A DNA stretch of 64,000 bases from Herbidospora mongoliensis (GCF_001570545.1 NZ_BBXD01000017.1:310001-374000), one strand, 5' to 3'. Shown: positions 54,498-63,746, counted from the first letter of the stretch. The notes: generated from the sequence alone by a model not told the origin. Numbers and translations: made by a program.

Positions 54498-54968
54498 ATG
54501 ACCAGCCTGAACACCCTCACCGCGAGAGACGTCATGACCCGGGTCGTCGTCACCGTCGCCCCAGACGAGTCACCGCTCATGGCCTGGGAGCTGATGCGCC
54601 GGGCCGGCGTCCACCACATCCCGATCATCAGCGCGGGTCAGCACCTGCACGGCCTGCTGTCGACACAAGACCTCGCCGACAACTGCACGGGCACTTTGGC
54701 CGATCTGTCTCGTCGCCAGGTGGGCGATCTCGTGAAGACGGAGCGCACACCACGGGTCGGGCTGGACCGCTCGCTCGGCACGGTTGCCGAGACGATGCTC
54801 GACTCGGCCCGGAACGCCGTTCCCGTAGTGGACGAGCACGGCCGGGTGGTCGGCGTCATCACCGCGGTCGACGTGCTGCGCGCGGTCGCCGGCCGGATCA
54901 GCCCCGAGTCGCGTCACGAGCCCAGTGCGGTGCATCCCGCGCTGTTCCGACTGCAGCCCGTGCTCTAG
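54498..54968 (+). CDS. CBS-domain pair protein
   Basis: 156 aa from the ATG at 54498 with AAAGGAGGGAACG upstream. Two CBS repeats: LTARDVMTRVVVTVAPDESP ... LHGLLSTQDLADN, and VGDLVKTERTPRVGLDRS ... VVGVITAVDVLRAV. CBS pairs bind adenine nucleotides and sense energy state. This intact copy contrasts with the broken CBS gene at 46425. No fused effector domain, so it may act by protein contacts. Confidence 0.9.
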   Translation: MTSLNTLTARDVMTRVVVTVAPDESPLMAWELMRRAGVHHIPIISAGQHLHGLLSTQDLADNCTGTLADLSRRQVGDLVKTERTPRVGLDRSLGTVAETMLDSARNAVPVVDEHGRVVGVITAVDVLRAVAGRISPESRHEPSAVHPALFRLQPVL

Positions 54969-55116
54969 CGTCACAGCGCTGATTTCCCCTGTCCTCCCCG
55001 GCTCCAAATCATGCTCCGAGGGGCAGCGAAATGGCACGTATTCCGCTTCGCCCCTGACCAACAGGGCCTCCACAGGTCGCAAAGGCCTTTCTGTCAGCAG
55101 AGAAAAGGAGTACACA

Positions 55117-55542
55117 ATGGAGGGCAAACAGAATCTCGACGCCGGCACACTGGAAGTGTTGAGCGAAAAGGAGTGCCTGCGGTTGATCGGCACCGATGGC
55201 ATCGGCAGAGTGGCCTTCGGAGGTGCACCCGGCCCCACCGTGTTCCCGGTGAATTACCGCTTGCTCAACGGTGAAATCGTCTTCCGGATTCGTCAAGGCG
55301 GCACCATGGACGAGAGCCTCCGGTCCGGCATCGATGACATGGACATCAAAATCGCCTTCCAGGCCGACCACATCGACGAGATCAACCACGAGGGCTGGAG
55401 CGTCCTGATCCAGGGCCCCGCCCACCACGTGACGGATGGCGACATCGAGGCGGATGTGGATTCCTGGGCGGGAGACGACCGCGACCACTACATCCGTATC
55501 GCCCCGCAACGCGTAACCGGCCGACGGATCAACCGGCTCTGA
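55117..55542 (+). CDS. Pyridoxamine 5'-phosphate oxidase-fold flavoprotein
   Basis: 141 aa from the ATG at 55117 with AAAAGGAG upstream. LEVLSEKECLRLIGTDGIGR then VAFGGAPGPTVFPVNYRL and IVFRIRQGG are the typical start of this small split-barrel family. It resembles the gene at 39270, and the two bracket the dormancy island. Flavin or F420 binding is inferred from the family. A hairpin follows directly. Confidence 0.85.
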   Translation: MEGKQNLDAGTLEVLSEKECLRLIGTDGIGRVAFGGAPGPTVFPVNYRLLNGEIVFRIRQGGTMDESLRSGIDDMDIKIAFQADHIDEINHEGWSVLIQGPAHHVTDGDIEADVDSWAGDDRDHYIRIAPQRVTGRRINRL

Positions 55543-55555
55543 TCCTGGCTTCGGC

Positions 55556-55578
55556 AGGTCGGTGGCTGCCACCGACCT
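55556..55578 (+). terminator. Hairpin after the flavoprotein gene
   Basis: Perfect 10-bp stem AGGTCGGTGG / CCACCGACCT with a 3-base loop, 14 bases past the stop at 55542. Confidence 0.7.
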
Positions 55579-55598
55579 CGCCGGCCAGGGCCGCACAG

Positions 55599-55625
55599 GA
55601 GGGTTCAAATCCCTGACACCCCACC
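55599..55625 (+). other. tRNA-Pro-like 3' end fragment, possible attachment-site remnant
   Basis: GGGTTCAAATCCC is a T-arm and is followed by TGACACCCCACCA, close to the 3' end of actinobacterial tRNA-Pro (TTCAAATCCTGTCACCCCGACCA). No D-arm or anticodon arm precedes it. The 5' neighbour is a terminator hairpin. Tyrosine integrases often target such 3' ends, and an integrase remnant lies 1.5 kb to the right. Confidence 0.4.
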
Positions 55626-55936
55626 ACGTATGACCTGATTTGACCGGTGATTTGCCCGGTTGGGGCGTCGGCGAGGTGAGATCGTCCATGGTTGCTCGGT
55701 GGTTGCTCATGGGCACGATGCGGGCGCGCGGCGGCCGGTCCCGGACCCTGCAATGTCCGAATTGTCGCGCTGGCCAACAGGGTCACCGCCGCCGAGATGG
55801 GCCTTGGACCATCGCCACGTCATGCCACAGCCAAGGACTCACTACCCCGCCGCAGCCGGGAGCCAAATCCGACTCACCCGAGGCTGAGGGAATCGGGGCA
55901 TGCAGCTGAGCTACCCACTCGACATGATGCCGCCGA
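55626..55936. other. Gene-free stretch
   Basis: About 310 bases. A repeated GGTTGCTC word near 55690 resembles sequence I associate with integrase-gene flanks. No credible coding frame, hairpin or promoter otherwise. Confidence 0.4.
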
Positions 55937-56479
55937 TCAGCCAGCCGACGGCCGACCCTCGTTCCCGAATACCAAATATCGGCGCAACGCCTCTCGCCCA
56001 CCGGGAACGAAAGGCCATCGATCAACGACCTCCCGCACTTCGAGCTCTGTGAGCCAGGCGTGCCAAGCGATCTCGGACGGATCGGGAAGCAATGGCTCAG
56101 TGATCACGGCCTCGTGCACCCCGAACCAGACAGGGCTGAACCCATCCCGGCACAGGAACTTGAACATGAAACGCACCGGGGCGCCGGCGCCCAGCTCCTC
56201 GGACAGCTCGCGGGCTGCCGCGTCCTCATACGACTCGCCCACGTTCACGGCACCCCCGACCATCACGTCATAGTGGCCGGGAAAGCGAGTGTGCTGCTCC
56301 GCTCGCCGCAGCACGAGGATCCGCCGCATCGGATCGCGGCAGATCGTCGTCGCGATCCGATGCATCCATCGCCGACGCTCCGCCTCCGCGCGATCCACGA
56401 CCCCCAGCACGCGGTCCACTTCATCCACTCGCTCGACCAGCTCGCCCACGCAGGACACGATCTCAGTCACCACCGACAA
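55937..56479 (-). CDS. Nudix hydrolase
   Basis: 180 aa. The Nudix box is complete: GAVNVGESYEDAAARELSEE (G-x5-E-x7-REL-x-EE). Before it RRILVLRRAEQHTRFPGHYDV is the usual first half, similar to isopentenyl-diphosphate isomerase-like and YfcD-like Nudix proteins. It would hydrolyse a nucleoside-diphosphate-linked or related substrate; specificity is not readable. The N-terminal ~25 residues are Glu/Val-rich and the start could be an internal ATG. Located between att-like and integrase remnants, so possibly acquired cargo. Confidence 0.85.
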   Translation of the reverse strand: MSVVTEIVSCVGELVERVDEVDRVLGVVDRAEAERRRWMHRIATTICRDPMRRILVLRRAEQHTRFPGHYDVMVGGAVNVGESYEDAAARELSEELGAGAPVRFMFKFLCRDGFSPVWFGVHEAVITEPLLPDPSEIAWHAWLTELEVREVVDRWPFVPGGREALRRYLVFGNEGRPSAG

Positions 56480-56694
56480 CCTGGTCTACGAGCACCCCAA
56501 GCCGGCGACCCGCATCACATGACCTGCCCGGAAACGCAACACGAGCGACGACCCCCAGCCCGACGTCGCGGGGCGGCGGAGCCAGGTGAGCGGCCAGTAA
56601 GGCCCGGTCCTCAGGCGCGAACTGCGGAAACGATCCTCAGCCGTTCGCAGCGGTGATCACTCGCCCCAGACCTTCGCATTCCTCTGCCACGTCG

Positions 56695-57051
56695 TCACAA
56701 CCACGCACCGCCGGCATCGGTCACGACGACAACGATCAACGAGGTGAGCTCGTCTCGCCATAGCCAGTTATCCACGTCCCGAACCACTTCGGCGAGCCGG
56801 TCAAGAGGGATGAGAACGGCTTCGTTGGGATCGGGAGGCGATGCCGGGAGGGTGCGCACCTCCACCAAGCCATGGCGCGCCAGGGACATGAGCGCATCCG
56901 CGAGGCGTGGCACTGCTGCGATTCGCTCATCTTGAGTGCCGTCGTGCGTCAAGGTCGCAGCCAGCTCCCACAGCGGGACGTTGTCCGCATCCGCTTCCTC
57001 CAACACGAAATGCTCGACATGCGTAAAGCCCACAAAGTCAGTCACGAGCAC
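56695..57051 (-). CDS. Hypothetical protein
   Basis: About 118 aa from a GTG at 57051 or 57045. The reading VGFTHVEHFVLEEADADNVP ... LADALMSLARHGLVEVRTLP ... VVVVTDAGGAWL is compositionally protein-like, with a winged-helix-like stretch in the middle. The frame continues upstream to 57432 but that part is antisense of an integrase remnant. No family recognised and no ribosome-binding site visible. Confidence 0.45.
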   Translation of the reverse strand: MLVTDFVGFTHVEHFVLEEADADNVPLWELAATLTHDGTQDERIAAVPRLADALMSLARHGLVEVRTLPASPPDPNEAVLIPLDRLAEVVRDVDNWLWRDELTSLIVVVVTDAGGAWL

Positions 57052-57086
57052 ATTCTGGTTGAGGGGTGGGGATTCGCATCCCTCGT

Positions 57087-57235
57087 GGGTGCGCCACTCG
57101 ACGCCCGCAACGTCCGATGAGCCTTCCGGAAGATCCTCAAGGAGGCCGGTCTTCCCGCCGCCGACTGGACTCCACGGGAGATGCGCCACAGCTTCGTCTC
57201 GCTGCTCTCCGACTCCGGCGTACACCTGCTCGGAG
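57087..57235 (+). pseudogene. Tyrosine integrase C-terminal fragment
   Basis: The reading LVGAPLDARNVR, an in-frame TGA, then AFRKILKEAGLPAADWTP and REMRHSFVSLLSDSGVHL is the second half of a phage-type integrase. The RHSFVSLLSDSG segment carries the catalytic Arg of the R-H-x-x-R box neighbourhood. The rest, including the Tyr, is missing. Confidence 0.7.
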
Positions 57236-57329
57236 ATACTCGACCGGGCGCCAGCCGCCGTATCGGCTCGCCGAGCCGAGGTCTGCTCGGTAAGCACGAG
57301 GAACGACGGGCGCCTTGAGAGCCGGTGGG

Positions 57330-57710
57330 TCATTTCTCCAGGTGGCCGACCAGCTCGACGCCTTCCTGAGTTACCCCGCTCGACGAACGTTCCCGGGCTC
57401 GATCCAGTGAGAGAACATAGCCCCCCGCACACAGCACGTGCCCGCCCTCACCACCCACACCGAACGAGTAGCCGTGCAGGTACCCTCGTCCACTGCTGCC
57501 GAAGCCGGCCAGATGGAACATCCCCTCCAAGGCCTCCGGGCTGGATCTCTCCACGATCAGCGGGGGCCCGTACTGCCCCCGCAAGGTCATCGCCGCCACG
57601 GCGATGAAGACGAGGTCGAGGGTCTTCTCGTCGCCCTCCGCGAGGCTTTTGAGTATCAGGTGGGCATGGGACGCGCTGAAGGACCAGAGCACGAAGCCTC
57701 GCTCGTACAC
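57330..57710 (-). CDS. Hypothetical protein
   Basis: 126 aa. MYERGFVLWSFSASHAHLIL and DLVFIAVAAMTLRGQYGPPL followed by a Gly-rich segment (YLHGYSFGVGGEGGHVLCAGG). It appears to be a real soluble alpha/beta protein by composition but I recognise no family. Neighbours are also orphan fragments next to an integrase remnant, so it may be cargo of a lost element. Confidence 0.5.
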   Translation of the reverse strand: MYERGFVLWSFSASHAHLILKSLAEGDEKTLDLVFIAVAAMTLRGQYGPPLIVERSSPEALEGMFHLAGFGSSGRGYLHGYSFGVGGEGGHVLCAGGYVLSLDRARERSSSGVTQEGVELVGHLEK

Positions 57711-57880
57711 GAGCGGGAGCCGAATCAGCGTTCTCTCGCTTTACTCAAATGGATTCCTCGCCGGCAGATCGTCCAGCTCCCATCCAGTCGCGTTGTCCAC
57801 GCCGGGTTCGGTCACTTCGCCCCAGATATCCGTACGCCCTGGCCCTGTTCGCCGCCTCGATCTCGAACCAGGTCGTCCAC

Positions 57881-58360
57881 CTAGATCACGACGACCAGGA
57901 ACGCCGTCAAGCCCAGTGTCGCCGCCACGAAGCCCCATGTGCGCCGGTTGACTCTGGCCTCCTGCCAGGAGCAGCGAACCAGGATGACCGCGATGACCAG
58001 AGCGGCGACCAGGTGTACCCACGTGTTGCCGACGAGGGTCATCAGCAGGCCGAGCGCGAACACGACGGGGCCCAAACCGTAGCGGCCGAGCAGCGCCCAG
58101 ACGACCGCGACGGCCAGGAGCATCGTGGAGACATCCCCGTGGAGCACTCGTGAGAGTAGACCGTCTCTCGCGTTGTAATAGCTCACCATCGAATAGATGG
58201 AGCTCAAAGACCCGTCGGGGGCGAAGGCCGGTATGGGCTGCGTCATCGAATAGATCCCGGTGCCCATGAGAACCAGGAAAAGGCACAGAAGCACCTCGCC
58301 GGTCAATTGCCGCGCGCGATCCACGGTGGCCCACGTGGTGCTCAGTAATCGAATGGTCAT
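57881..58360 (-). CDS. Small membrane protein, unrecognised
   Basis: 159 aa from the ATG at 58360. Four hydrophobic segments: LLCLFLVLMGTGIYS, MLLAVAVVWALLGRYG, VVFALGLLMTLVGNTWVHLV and TWGFVAATLGLTAFLVVVI. No motif that gives a function. Confidence 0.65.
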   Translation of the reverse strand: MTIRLLSTTWATVDRARQLTGEVLLCLFLVLMGTGIYSMTQPIPAFAPDGSLSSIYSMVSYYNARDGLLSRVLHGDVSTMLLAVAVVWALLGRYGLGPVVFALGLLMTLVGNTWVHLVAALVIAVILVRCSWQEARVNRRTWGFVAATLGLTAFLVVVI

Positions 58361-58756
58361 GCGGCGAATGATTTCATGCGAAGTCCAGGTATCAGAACGG
58401 CGTCCGCCCGCTCTGTAGGCGCAGAACCACCACACGTTCTACGACGCACGCGCATGAGGTCCACGATCTGATCGGGTGCTGGGCGGGGACACCGCGACCT
58501 CGCTGCTCGAACTGACCTGGATCGAGGTCACCGGACTGCCCCGCGTCGCAGCCGTGCTGCGGGAACGTTCCGACCTCTTGACGGAGGCCCGGCGTGCCGG
58601 GGAGCAGGTCTACGCGGACACCGTGATGACCGATCCGGAACTGTTGGCCGTGCTCATCGGAGCCCTTGTTGGGGTTACTGCGGGCGGCTACCCTGACGAT
58701 CAGCTACCGTGCCGCGTAGCCGCCGTCCGACAGCTCGTCTTCCGGGGTGGTAAGGC
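58361..58756. other. Gap with a possible regulator fragment
   Basis: About 396 bases. The plus-strand frame from 58476 (TSLLELTWIEVTGLPRVAAV ... DPELLAVLIGALVGVTAGG) looks like the ligand-binding end of a TetR-type regulator without its DNA-binding part; it then runs out of frame into the next gene. No promoter is obvious. Confidence 0.3.
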
Positions 58757-61700
58757 GTGGCAATCCCGACCGTGGTTCACGAGCGTGCACTCCGGATCGA
58801 GGTCCTCGGTCCGTTGCGGGTCTGGCGGGACGGCGTCGAGCTGGATACCGGCCCTCGGCAACAGGCCTTCCTGTTCGCGCTGCTGCTGGCCCACGTCGGC
58901 CGACCCGTCAGTACGAGCCAGTTGCTCGACCTCATCTGGGAAAACGACGTGCCGGCCAGCGCGCTCAACATCGTCCACAAATACGTGGGTGCGCTCCGCC
59001 GGCTCCTCGAACCATCGCTGCCCGCGCGGGAGAGCGGGTCCTACCTGCAGCGCCGAGGTAACAGCTACCTGTTCGCGGCCGAGTGCGAGGCCCTCGATCT
59101 CGTCCTGTTCCGCCGCCGGGTGAGGGAGGCCGGGGCCGCCGTGGCCGAGCAACGGCCGACGGCCGCGCTCGCCTGCTACGTCGACGCCCTCGGGTTGTGG
59201 CGCGGGTCCACGACCCAAGATTGGAGTCACGGGACCGCCGCCATGTCGACGTTCGTCGCGCTCGACCACGAGTTCCTCGACGCCTGCACCGCGGCGGCCG
59301 AGGTCGCGATCTCGCTGGGCCAGCCGGAGCGTGTACTCCAGCCCCTTCGTCTCGCCGCGTCGTTGGCTCCCCTGCACGAGCCGGTCCAGGCCGCCCTCGT
59401 CACGGTCCTGGGGGCTGCCGGACACCAAGCCGAGGCGTTGTCCGCCTACCTGCAGGTCCGCGCGCGGCTGGTTGAGGAACTCGGCATCGACCCCGGTCAG
59501 GCGCTGCGGGACGCCCACCAGCGGGTGCTGGGTTCCAGCGTCCAACCCCCGCGGGCCGCCGCCGACCCGATTGACGGCGGGCAGTCACCGCTGGCGGCCG
59601 CCGGGCTTGTCGGCCGGGTCAAGGAGCTCGCTGTGGTGTGGCAGGCGGTGGAGTCCGCTCTGGCCGGCCGCACCGGGCTCGTACTGGTGGAGGGCGAGCC
59701 GGGAGTCGGCAAGACGCGGCTGGTCGAGGAAGTGACCGGTGCGGCCCACAGGCGAGGCGCACACGTCGTGTGGGGCAACTGCCTGGAGGACGCCGGCGCA
59801 CCGTCGATGTGGCCGTGGGTGCGAGCCATCGGCACGGTCCTGGACGCCCTGGAGCCGACGTCGCGCGAGAAGTGGCTGGCCAGCGAGCTCGGCAACCTCG
59901 TCGAGTCGGACGACCGGGTGCCGGTCGAGCCGGAGCAAGCCGACGCCGGGGGCCAATTCCGCCTGTTCGAACGTGTCCTCGCGCTGCTCCGCGAGGTCTC
60001 CGCCGCGCGGCCGGTCGTCCTCGTCATCGACGATCTCCAGTGGGCCGACGTCGCTTCCCTGCAGCTGTTCGGTCACTTGGCCGTCCGGCTGCCGAGCGGC
60101 GTCGCGATCATCGGCACGTTTCGCGACCGCGCCCCCATACCGGGGACGAGGTTGTCCCGGCTGCTCGCGGCGACCAGCCGGGTGTCCGGTCATCGCCGCA
60201 TACGCGTCGGCCCACTGGGACCGGCCGGGGTCGCCGAACTCATCCGCCGCGAAACCGGCCGCGACCTCGGGGACGGCGTCGTGGACAGCATCCACGCGCG
60301 CACGGCCGGCAACCCGTTCTTCGTCCGAGAGCTGTCCCGGCTGCTCGCCGCGGGGGGCGACATCAGCAGGGACGGGGCCGTGCCGTCGACCGTGCGGGAC
60401 GTCGTGCGCGACCGCGTCTCGCACCTCGACGACGAGGCGCACGACCTGCTCCAAGCCGCGGCCCTCATCGGCCGCGACGTCGACCTCGGCCTGCTCGCCC
60501 GCGTCACCGGGCTCGACACCCAGACCTGTCTCGACCGACTGGAGCCCGTCGATCACCTCGGCCTGCTCGGGCCGACTCCCGGGAACCCGTTCTCGCTGCG
60601 TTTCACCCACGACCTGGTCCGCGAGTCGGTCGCCACGGCCACGTCACCGCACCGGGTGATCCGGCTGCATCTCCGCGTGGCGGACGCGCTGGAAGCCACC
60701 GAAAGCAGCGTCGAGTCCGTCGCCGAGCGCGTCGCCCACCATCTCTGGGCCGCCGGCCCCCTGGCCAACCCGTCCCGGACCGCGAGTGCGCTCATCGGCG
60801 CCGGTCGCCGGGCGGTCGCCAAATCCGCTCTCGAAGCGGCCCAGCAGCATCTCCGGTCGGCGACACAGGTGGCCCGCTCGGCGGGCCTGGCCGAGCTCGA
60901 ACTGTCCGCGCTGTCACAACTCACCGCTGTCATCGGCAGGGGGCCCGGATACGCGGTCGACCTCCTTGAACGCGCCGAGCATCTGGCCCGCGATCTCGGC
61001 CGCGAGGAGGAGGCCCTCAACTTCCGGCTGTCCCGCCACGCGGCCACCTTCGAGGCTCTACAACTCGACCGCGCCAAACAGTTGGCCCGGCAGTTTCTCG
61101 ACCAGACCGGTGCGTCGGCCGATCCCGTCCTACGCGCCTACGGCCTGCAAACGTGGGCCATCTACCAGTGGGCCATCGGCGAGATCGGCAGCGCGTTCGA
61201 ATACCAGAACCGGTCGGACCGCACGCTGCTCGAAGACATCGCCGGCTACAACGAGTTTCCCCTGCGACGCGATCTCCATCTGATCTCGGCCGGCCTGCAC
61301 GCGGAGATCTCCGCGCTGCACGGAGACCTCGACGCCGCCCGGCCGGTGCTCGACATGCTGGAAGCCGCCGGCGACGACCCCTACGCGATCACGCTCTGGG
61401 CCGCGTTCGCCTCCACGATCGCGGCGCTCGCCGGCGACCCCGCCTGGGCACTGCGCACGGCCGAACGAGGCCTCGCCGAAGACCCCGGCTTCTCCTTCGC
61501 CTTCTTCGGCGCCCATCTGCGGATGAACCGCTGCTGGGCGCGAGCCGTGACGGGCCACGACCCGGCCGGGGCCGCAGCCGAGGCCGAAGCCGTCCTGACG
61601 GCGAAACTGCTCGACCCGCCGCTCACCGGCCTGGCCACCTGGTACGGCCTGATCGCCGACATGTGGCTCGCCGCCAGCCGGCCGGACACCGCCGCCGCCA

Positions 61701-61912
61701 CGCTCGACCGGGCCGATCAGGTCGTCGAGACCTACGGCGAGCGTTATGCCGAGGGATTGCTGTTACTGCTGCGGGCCCGGCTGCTGATGGCCGAAGGCGC
61801 CCGCGTCGAACTGGCCCGGGCGGCGGCCGAGCGGGCCCGCGCGCTGTCCGCCGAGCGGGGAGCTCACCTCTTCGCCCACCGGGCTGAGCAACTGATCCGA
61901 GAGCTTGGCTGA
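58757..61912 (+). CDS. SARP/BTAD-AAA large transcriptional regulator
   Basis: 1051 aa from a GTG at 58757. The N-terminal winged helix (RIEVLGPLRVWRDGVELDTG) and BTAD (to about residue 255, AYLQVRARLVEELGIDPG) are SARP-like. An AAA domain follows with Walker A EGEPGVGKTRL and Walker B VVLVIDDLQWADVASL. From ~650 a long TPR-like helical C-terminus begins. The layout resembles AfsR-type and maltose-type giant regulators. No biosynthetic genes are adjacent, so its targets are unknown; it might act on the cluster at the left of the window or elsewhere. Confidence 0.9.
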   Translation: MAIPTVVHERALRIEVLGPLRVWRDGVELDTGPRQQAFLFALLLAHVGRPVSTSQLLDLIWENDVPASALNIVHKYVGALRRLLEPSLPARESGSYLQRRGNSYLFAAECEALDLVLFRRRVREAGAAVAEQRPTAALACYVDALGLWRGSTTQDWSHGTAAMSTFVALDHEFLDACTAAAEVAISLGQPERVLQPLRLAASLAPLHEPVQAALVTVLGAAGHQAEALSAYLQVRARLVEELGIDPGQALRDAHQRVLGSSVQPPRAAADPIDGGQSPLAAAGLVGRVKELAVVWQAVESALAGRTGLVLVEGEPGVGKTRLVEEVTGAAHRRGAHVVWGNCLEDAGAPSMWPWVRAIGTVLDALEPTSREKWLASELGNLVESDDRVPVEPEQADAGGQFRLFERVLALLREVSAARPVVLVIDDLQWADVASLQLFGHLAVRLPSGVAIIGTFRDRAPIPGTRLSRLLAATSRVSGHRRIRVGPLGPAGVAELIRRETGRDLGDGVVDSIHARTAGNPFFVRELSRLLAAGGDISRDGAVPSTVRDVVRDRVSHLDDEAHDLLQAAALIGRDVDLGLLARVTGLDTQTCLDRLEPVDHLGLLGPTPGNPFSLRFTHDLVRESVATATSPHRVIRLHLRVADALEATESSVESVAERVAHHLWAAGPLANPSRTASALIGAGRRAVAKSALEAAQQHLRSATQVARSAGLAELELSALSQLTAVIGRGPGYAVDLLERAEHLARDLGREEEALNFRLSRHAATFEALQLDRAKQLARQFLDQTGASADPVLRAYGLQTWAIYQWAIGEIGSAFEYQNRSDRTLLEDIAGYNEFPLRRDLHLISAGLHAEISALHGDLDAARPVLDMLEAAGDDPYAITLWAAFASTIAALAGDPAWALRTAERGLAEDPGFSFAFFGAHLRMNRCWARAVTGHDPAGAAAEAEAVLTAKLLDPPLTGLATWYGLIADMWLAASRPDTAAATLDRADQVVETYGERYAEGLLLLLRARLLMAEGARVELARAAAERARALSAERGAHLFAHRAEQLIRELG

Positions 61913-62019
61913 CGCCGCGCGTCACGCATCGAAATCGGCGCAGGCCGTGAGCTTGTTCCGTTCCGCCGGCCGAACGGCGGATGCCCAGATCGGCCAGGAA
62001 GCGCTGTGGTGCGCGAACT

Positions 62020-62180
62020 GGTGTTTTTGATGATGCGGGCGGCGAGTGAGGTGAACACCTCGTCGAAGACCGCGGTGAACTTGGCGTCGTGGTCGCGAAT
62101 GAGGAACTGACTCCAGCACGGTCCGGTGCGACGTGGAGCCGGACTGAGCCTGGCTCTTTTGAGGATGTCGCATACATGCG
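62020..62180 (-). mobile_element. Transposase (rve/DDE) remnant
   Basis: The reading VCDILKRARLSPAPRRTG then QFLIRDHDAKFTAVFDEVFT and RIIKN matches the integrase-core region of IS3/IS481-type transposases (RDxDxKFTxxFD). No start or downstream catalytic Glu remains in frame. Confidence 0.6.
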
Positions 62181-62192
62181 GGACACGACAAT

Positions 62193-62807
62193 CTATTCGG
62201 GACGGACGGGTGAGATCGGGCCGCCGGCGAAAGTCAGCTCTTCGAGGAGCCGGGGAGTCATGGTGATGCCGGTGAGGTCCTCGGCCCACATGAAGACCGG
62301 GCCGACGTTGATCTCGGGCATTCCCGGGAACCGGGCGTCGGAGCGGGCCAGGATCGGGGCGAACGTCGCCGGCATCTGGTCGGGCATGACCATCTGTTCG
62401 TCGATGACGAAGCCGTCCTCGCCGTAGAAGCCGACCTCGGTCCGCCCGTCTTCGACCCAATGGAAGTAGTAGATCCCGGTGATGTCCTGCAGATAATGGG
62501 CGACGACCCGGGTGCCCGCCGACAGCGACTCGACCATTCCGTCGTAGAAACCGACCATGTTGTTGTCGACGATCAACGTCCACTCACCAAGAGAGGCGAC
62601 GGCGGCCAGCGTGACGCCCTCACTGCCCCAGGATTGGGTCCGCGCGACCTTCTCGACGGACATGGGGGCGAAGGTGGCGATGTCCCCGCCGAAACAGGCG
62701 ACGACGTCGGCGGGAGACACGCCCCTGACGTAGGTCAGGGTGACGTGATCGAGTGAGTTGGCCAGGTCGCGGTACATGCGCGGCATGATCTCAGGACGTA
62801 CCGACAA
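62193..62807 (-). CDS. DUF6461-like protein
   Basis: 204 aa. LTYVRGVSPADVVACFGGD, GEWTLIVDNNMVGFYDGMVE, LSAGTRVVAHYLQDITGIYY and PILARSDARFPGMPEINVG match my memory of the actinobacterial DUF6461 pattern (a small two-lobed sensor-like protein of unknown function). The assignment is from memory of the family pattern, not a search. Two later ATGs (62786, 62777) are possible starts. Confidence 0.7.
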   Translation of the reverse strand: MSVRPEIMPRMYRDLANSLDHVTLTYVRGVSPADVVACFGGDIATFAPMSVEKVARTQSWGSEGVTLAAVASLGEWTLIVDNNMVGFYDGMVESLSAGTRVVAHYLQDITGIYYFHWVEDGRTEVGFYGEDGFVIDEQMVMPDQMPATFAPILARSDARFPGMPEINVGPVFMWAEDLTGITMTPRLLEELTFAGGPISPVRPE

Positions 62808-62847
62808 ATCAGGCTTGTGGGGTCACGAGGTGGTACAGGGAGGCGAG

Positions 62848-62866
62848 TCGAGCTCGCTTCGCTCGG
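62848..62866 (+). repeat. Second copy of the 19-mer found at 35325
   Basis: TCGAGCTCGCTTCGCTCGG, exact and in the same orientation, in a 255-base gene-free gap between the DUF6461-like and TetR genes. Confidence 0.6.
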
Positions 62867-63062
62867 TCACTGGCCTGAAGCCCAGTCCTGGGGGGCGGCT
62901 TGTTGGGCTGGATCCCGCGAGGACTTTGCATTTACCGAAGATCCCACCAGCACCCTGCACTGGCCCACACTCATCAGGCGACGCCGTCAGCCTGTGGAGA
63001 GGCTCGGAGGGTCCCCGACATTGTCCAGTTGCAGATCTTGGGGGGTTGATCCGTCGGTCCGT

Positions 63063-63701
63063 CTACCCAGGGTCGGCGCAGAGTTGGGAGGTCAAGGCGG
63101 TGCGGGCCCATGCTTCCCACGTGTCCGGTGACCAGTCGCGGTCGCGGACGAAGATCAGGTAGAGCTGCGGGCTGAGCAGGCCGAACAGCAGGTCCGCCGC
63201 CATCTCGACGGAGAGGCCGGGACGGGTGCCGGGCTTGCCGACCAGCGCTTCGGCCGCTGCGTACTGCACGGTGTAACGCGGGTCGGGGCCCTCCGGCCAC
63301 TGTGCGGCGATCTCAGGGTCGGTGGCCGCGGCAGCCGCGATCAACGGCATGATCGGGGCGACCCGGCCCAGGATCTCGCGGGTGCCGTGGACGTGCGCGC
63401 GCAGTTGCCCGGCTGCGGTGGGCTCGGCGCACGCGGCGCGAAACCACTCACGATCCATGGTGGCGACGGGCTCGGTGTCTCCGGCGATGGACGTGTCGAC
63501 GACGTCCTTGAACAGCGTGCGCTTGTTGCGGAAGACGAAGTAGACCGTCTGGACGGCCACGCCTGCCCGGTCCGCGACCTCCTGCAGGCTCGTCGCCCCG
63601 TAACCCTGCGCGACGAACAGTTCGCGAGCCGCCCCGATGACCTTTTCACGGGTGAGGCGTGAGCGCTCGGCTCGCTTGTCCGGCCGCTTGACGTGGTCCA
63701 T
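63063..63701 (-). CDS. TetR-family transcriptional repressor
   Basis: 212 aa. The N-terminal helix-turn-helix (REKVIGAARELFVAQGYGAT then SLQEVADRAGVAVQTVYFVF and RNKRTLFKDVVD) is typical. The C-terminal ligand domain (TDPEIAAQWPEGPDPRYTVQ, LLFGLLSPQLYLIFV) is family-generic. It is divergent from a methyltransferase gene with a palindromic operator between, so it most likely represses itself and that gene. Confidence 0.92.
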   Translation of the reverse strand: MDHVKRPDKRAERSRLTREKVIGAARELFVAQGYGATSLQEVADRAGVAVQTVYFVFRNKRTLFKDVVDTSIAGDTEPVATMDREWFRAACAEPTAAGQLRAHVHGTREILGRVAPIMPLIAAAAATDPEIAAQWPEGPDPRYTVQYAAAEALVGKPGTRPGLSVEMAADLLFGLLSPQLYLIFVRDRDWSPDTWEAWARTALTSQLCADPG

Positions 63702-63716
63702 GTTGCGAGTATATCT

Positions 63717-63746
63717 CTAGAGTTCATCACTAGAGTTCAACTCTAG
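63717..63746. promoter_or_regulatory. TetR operator: palindrome plus repeated half-site
   Basis: CTAGAGTTCAACTCTAG at 63730-63746 is an inverted repeat of 8-bp arms around one base. The half-site CTAGAGTTCA also occurs at 63717-63726, 13 bp earlier. The whole block lies between the TetR start (63701) and the methyltransferase start (63763), immediately before its GGAGGAG ribosome-binding site. Confidence 0.75.

Noticed and set aside
55540-55626. Complete tRNA gene
   Set aside because: Only the T-arm and CCA end are recognisable; the upstream bases form a terminator hairpin, not an anticodon arm.
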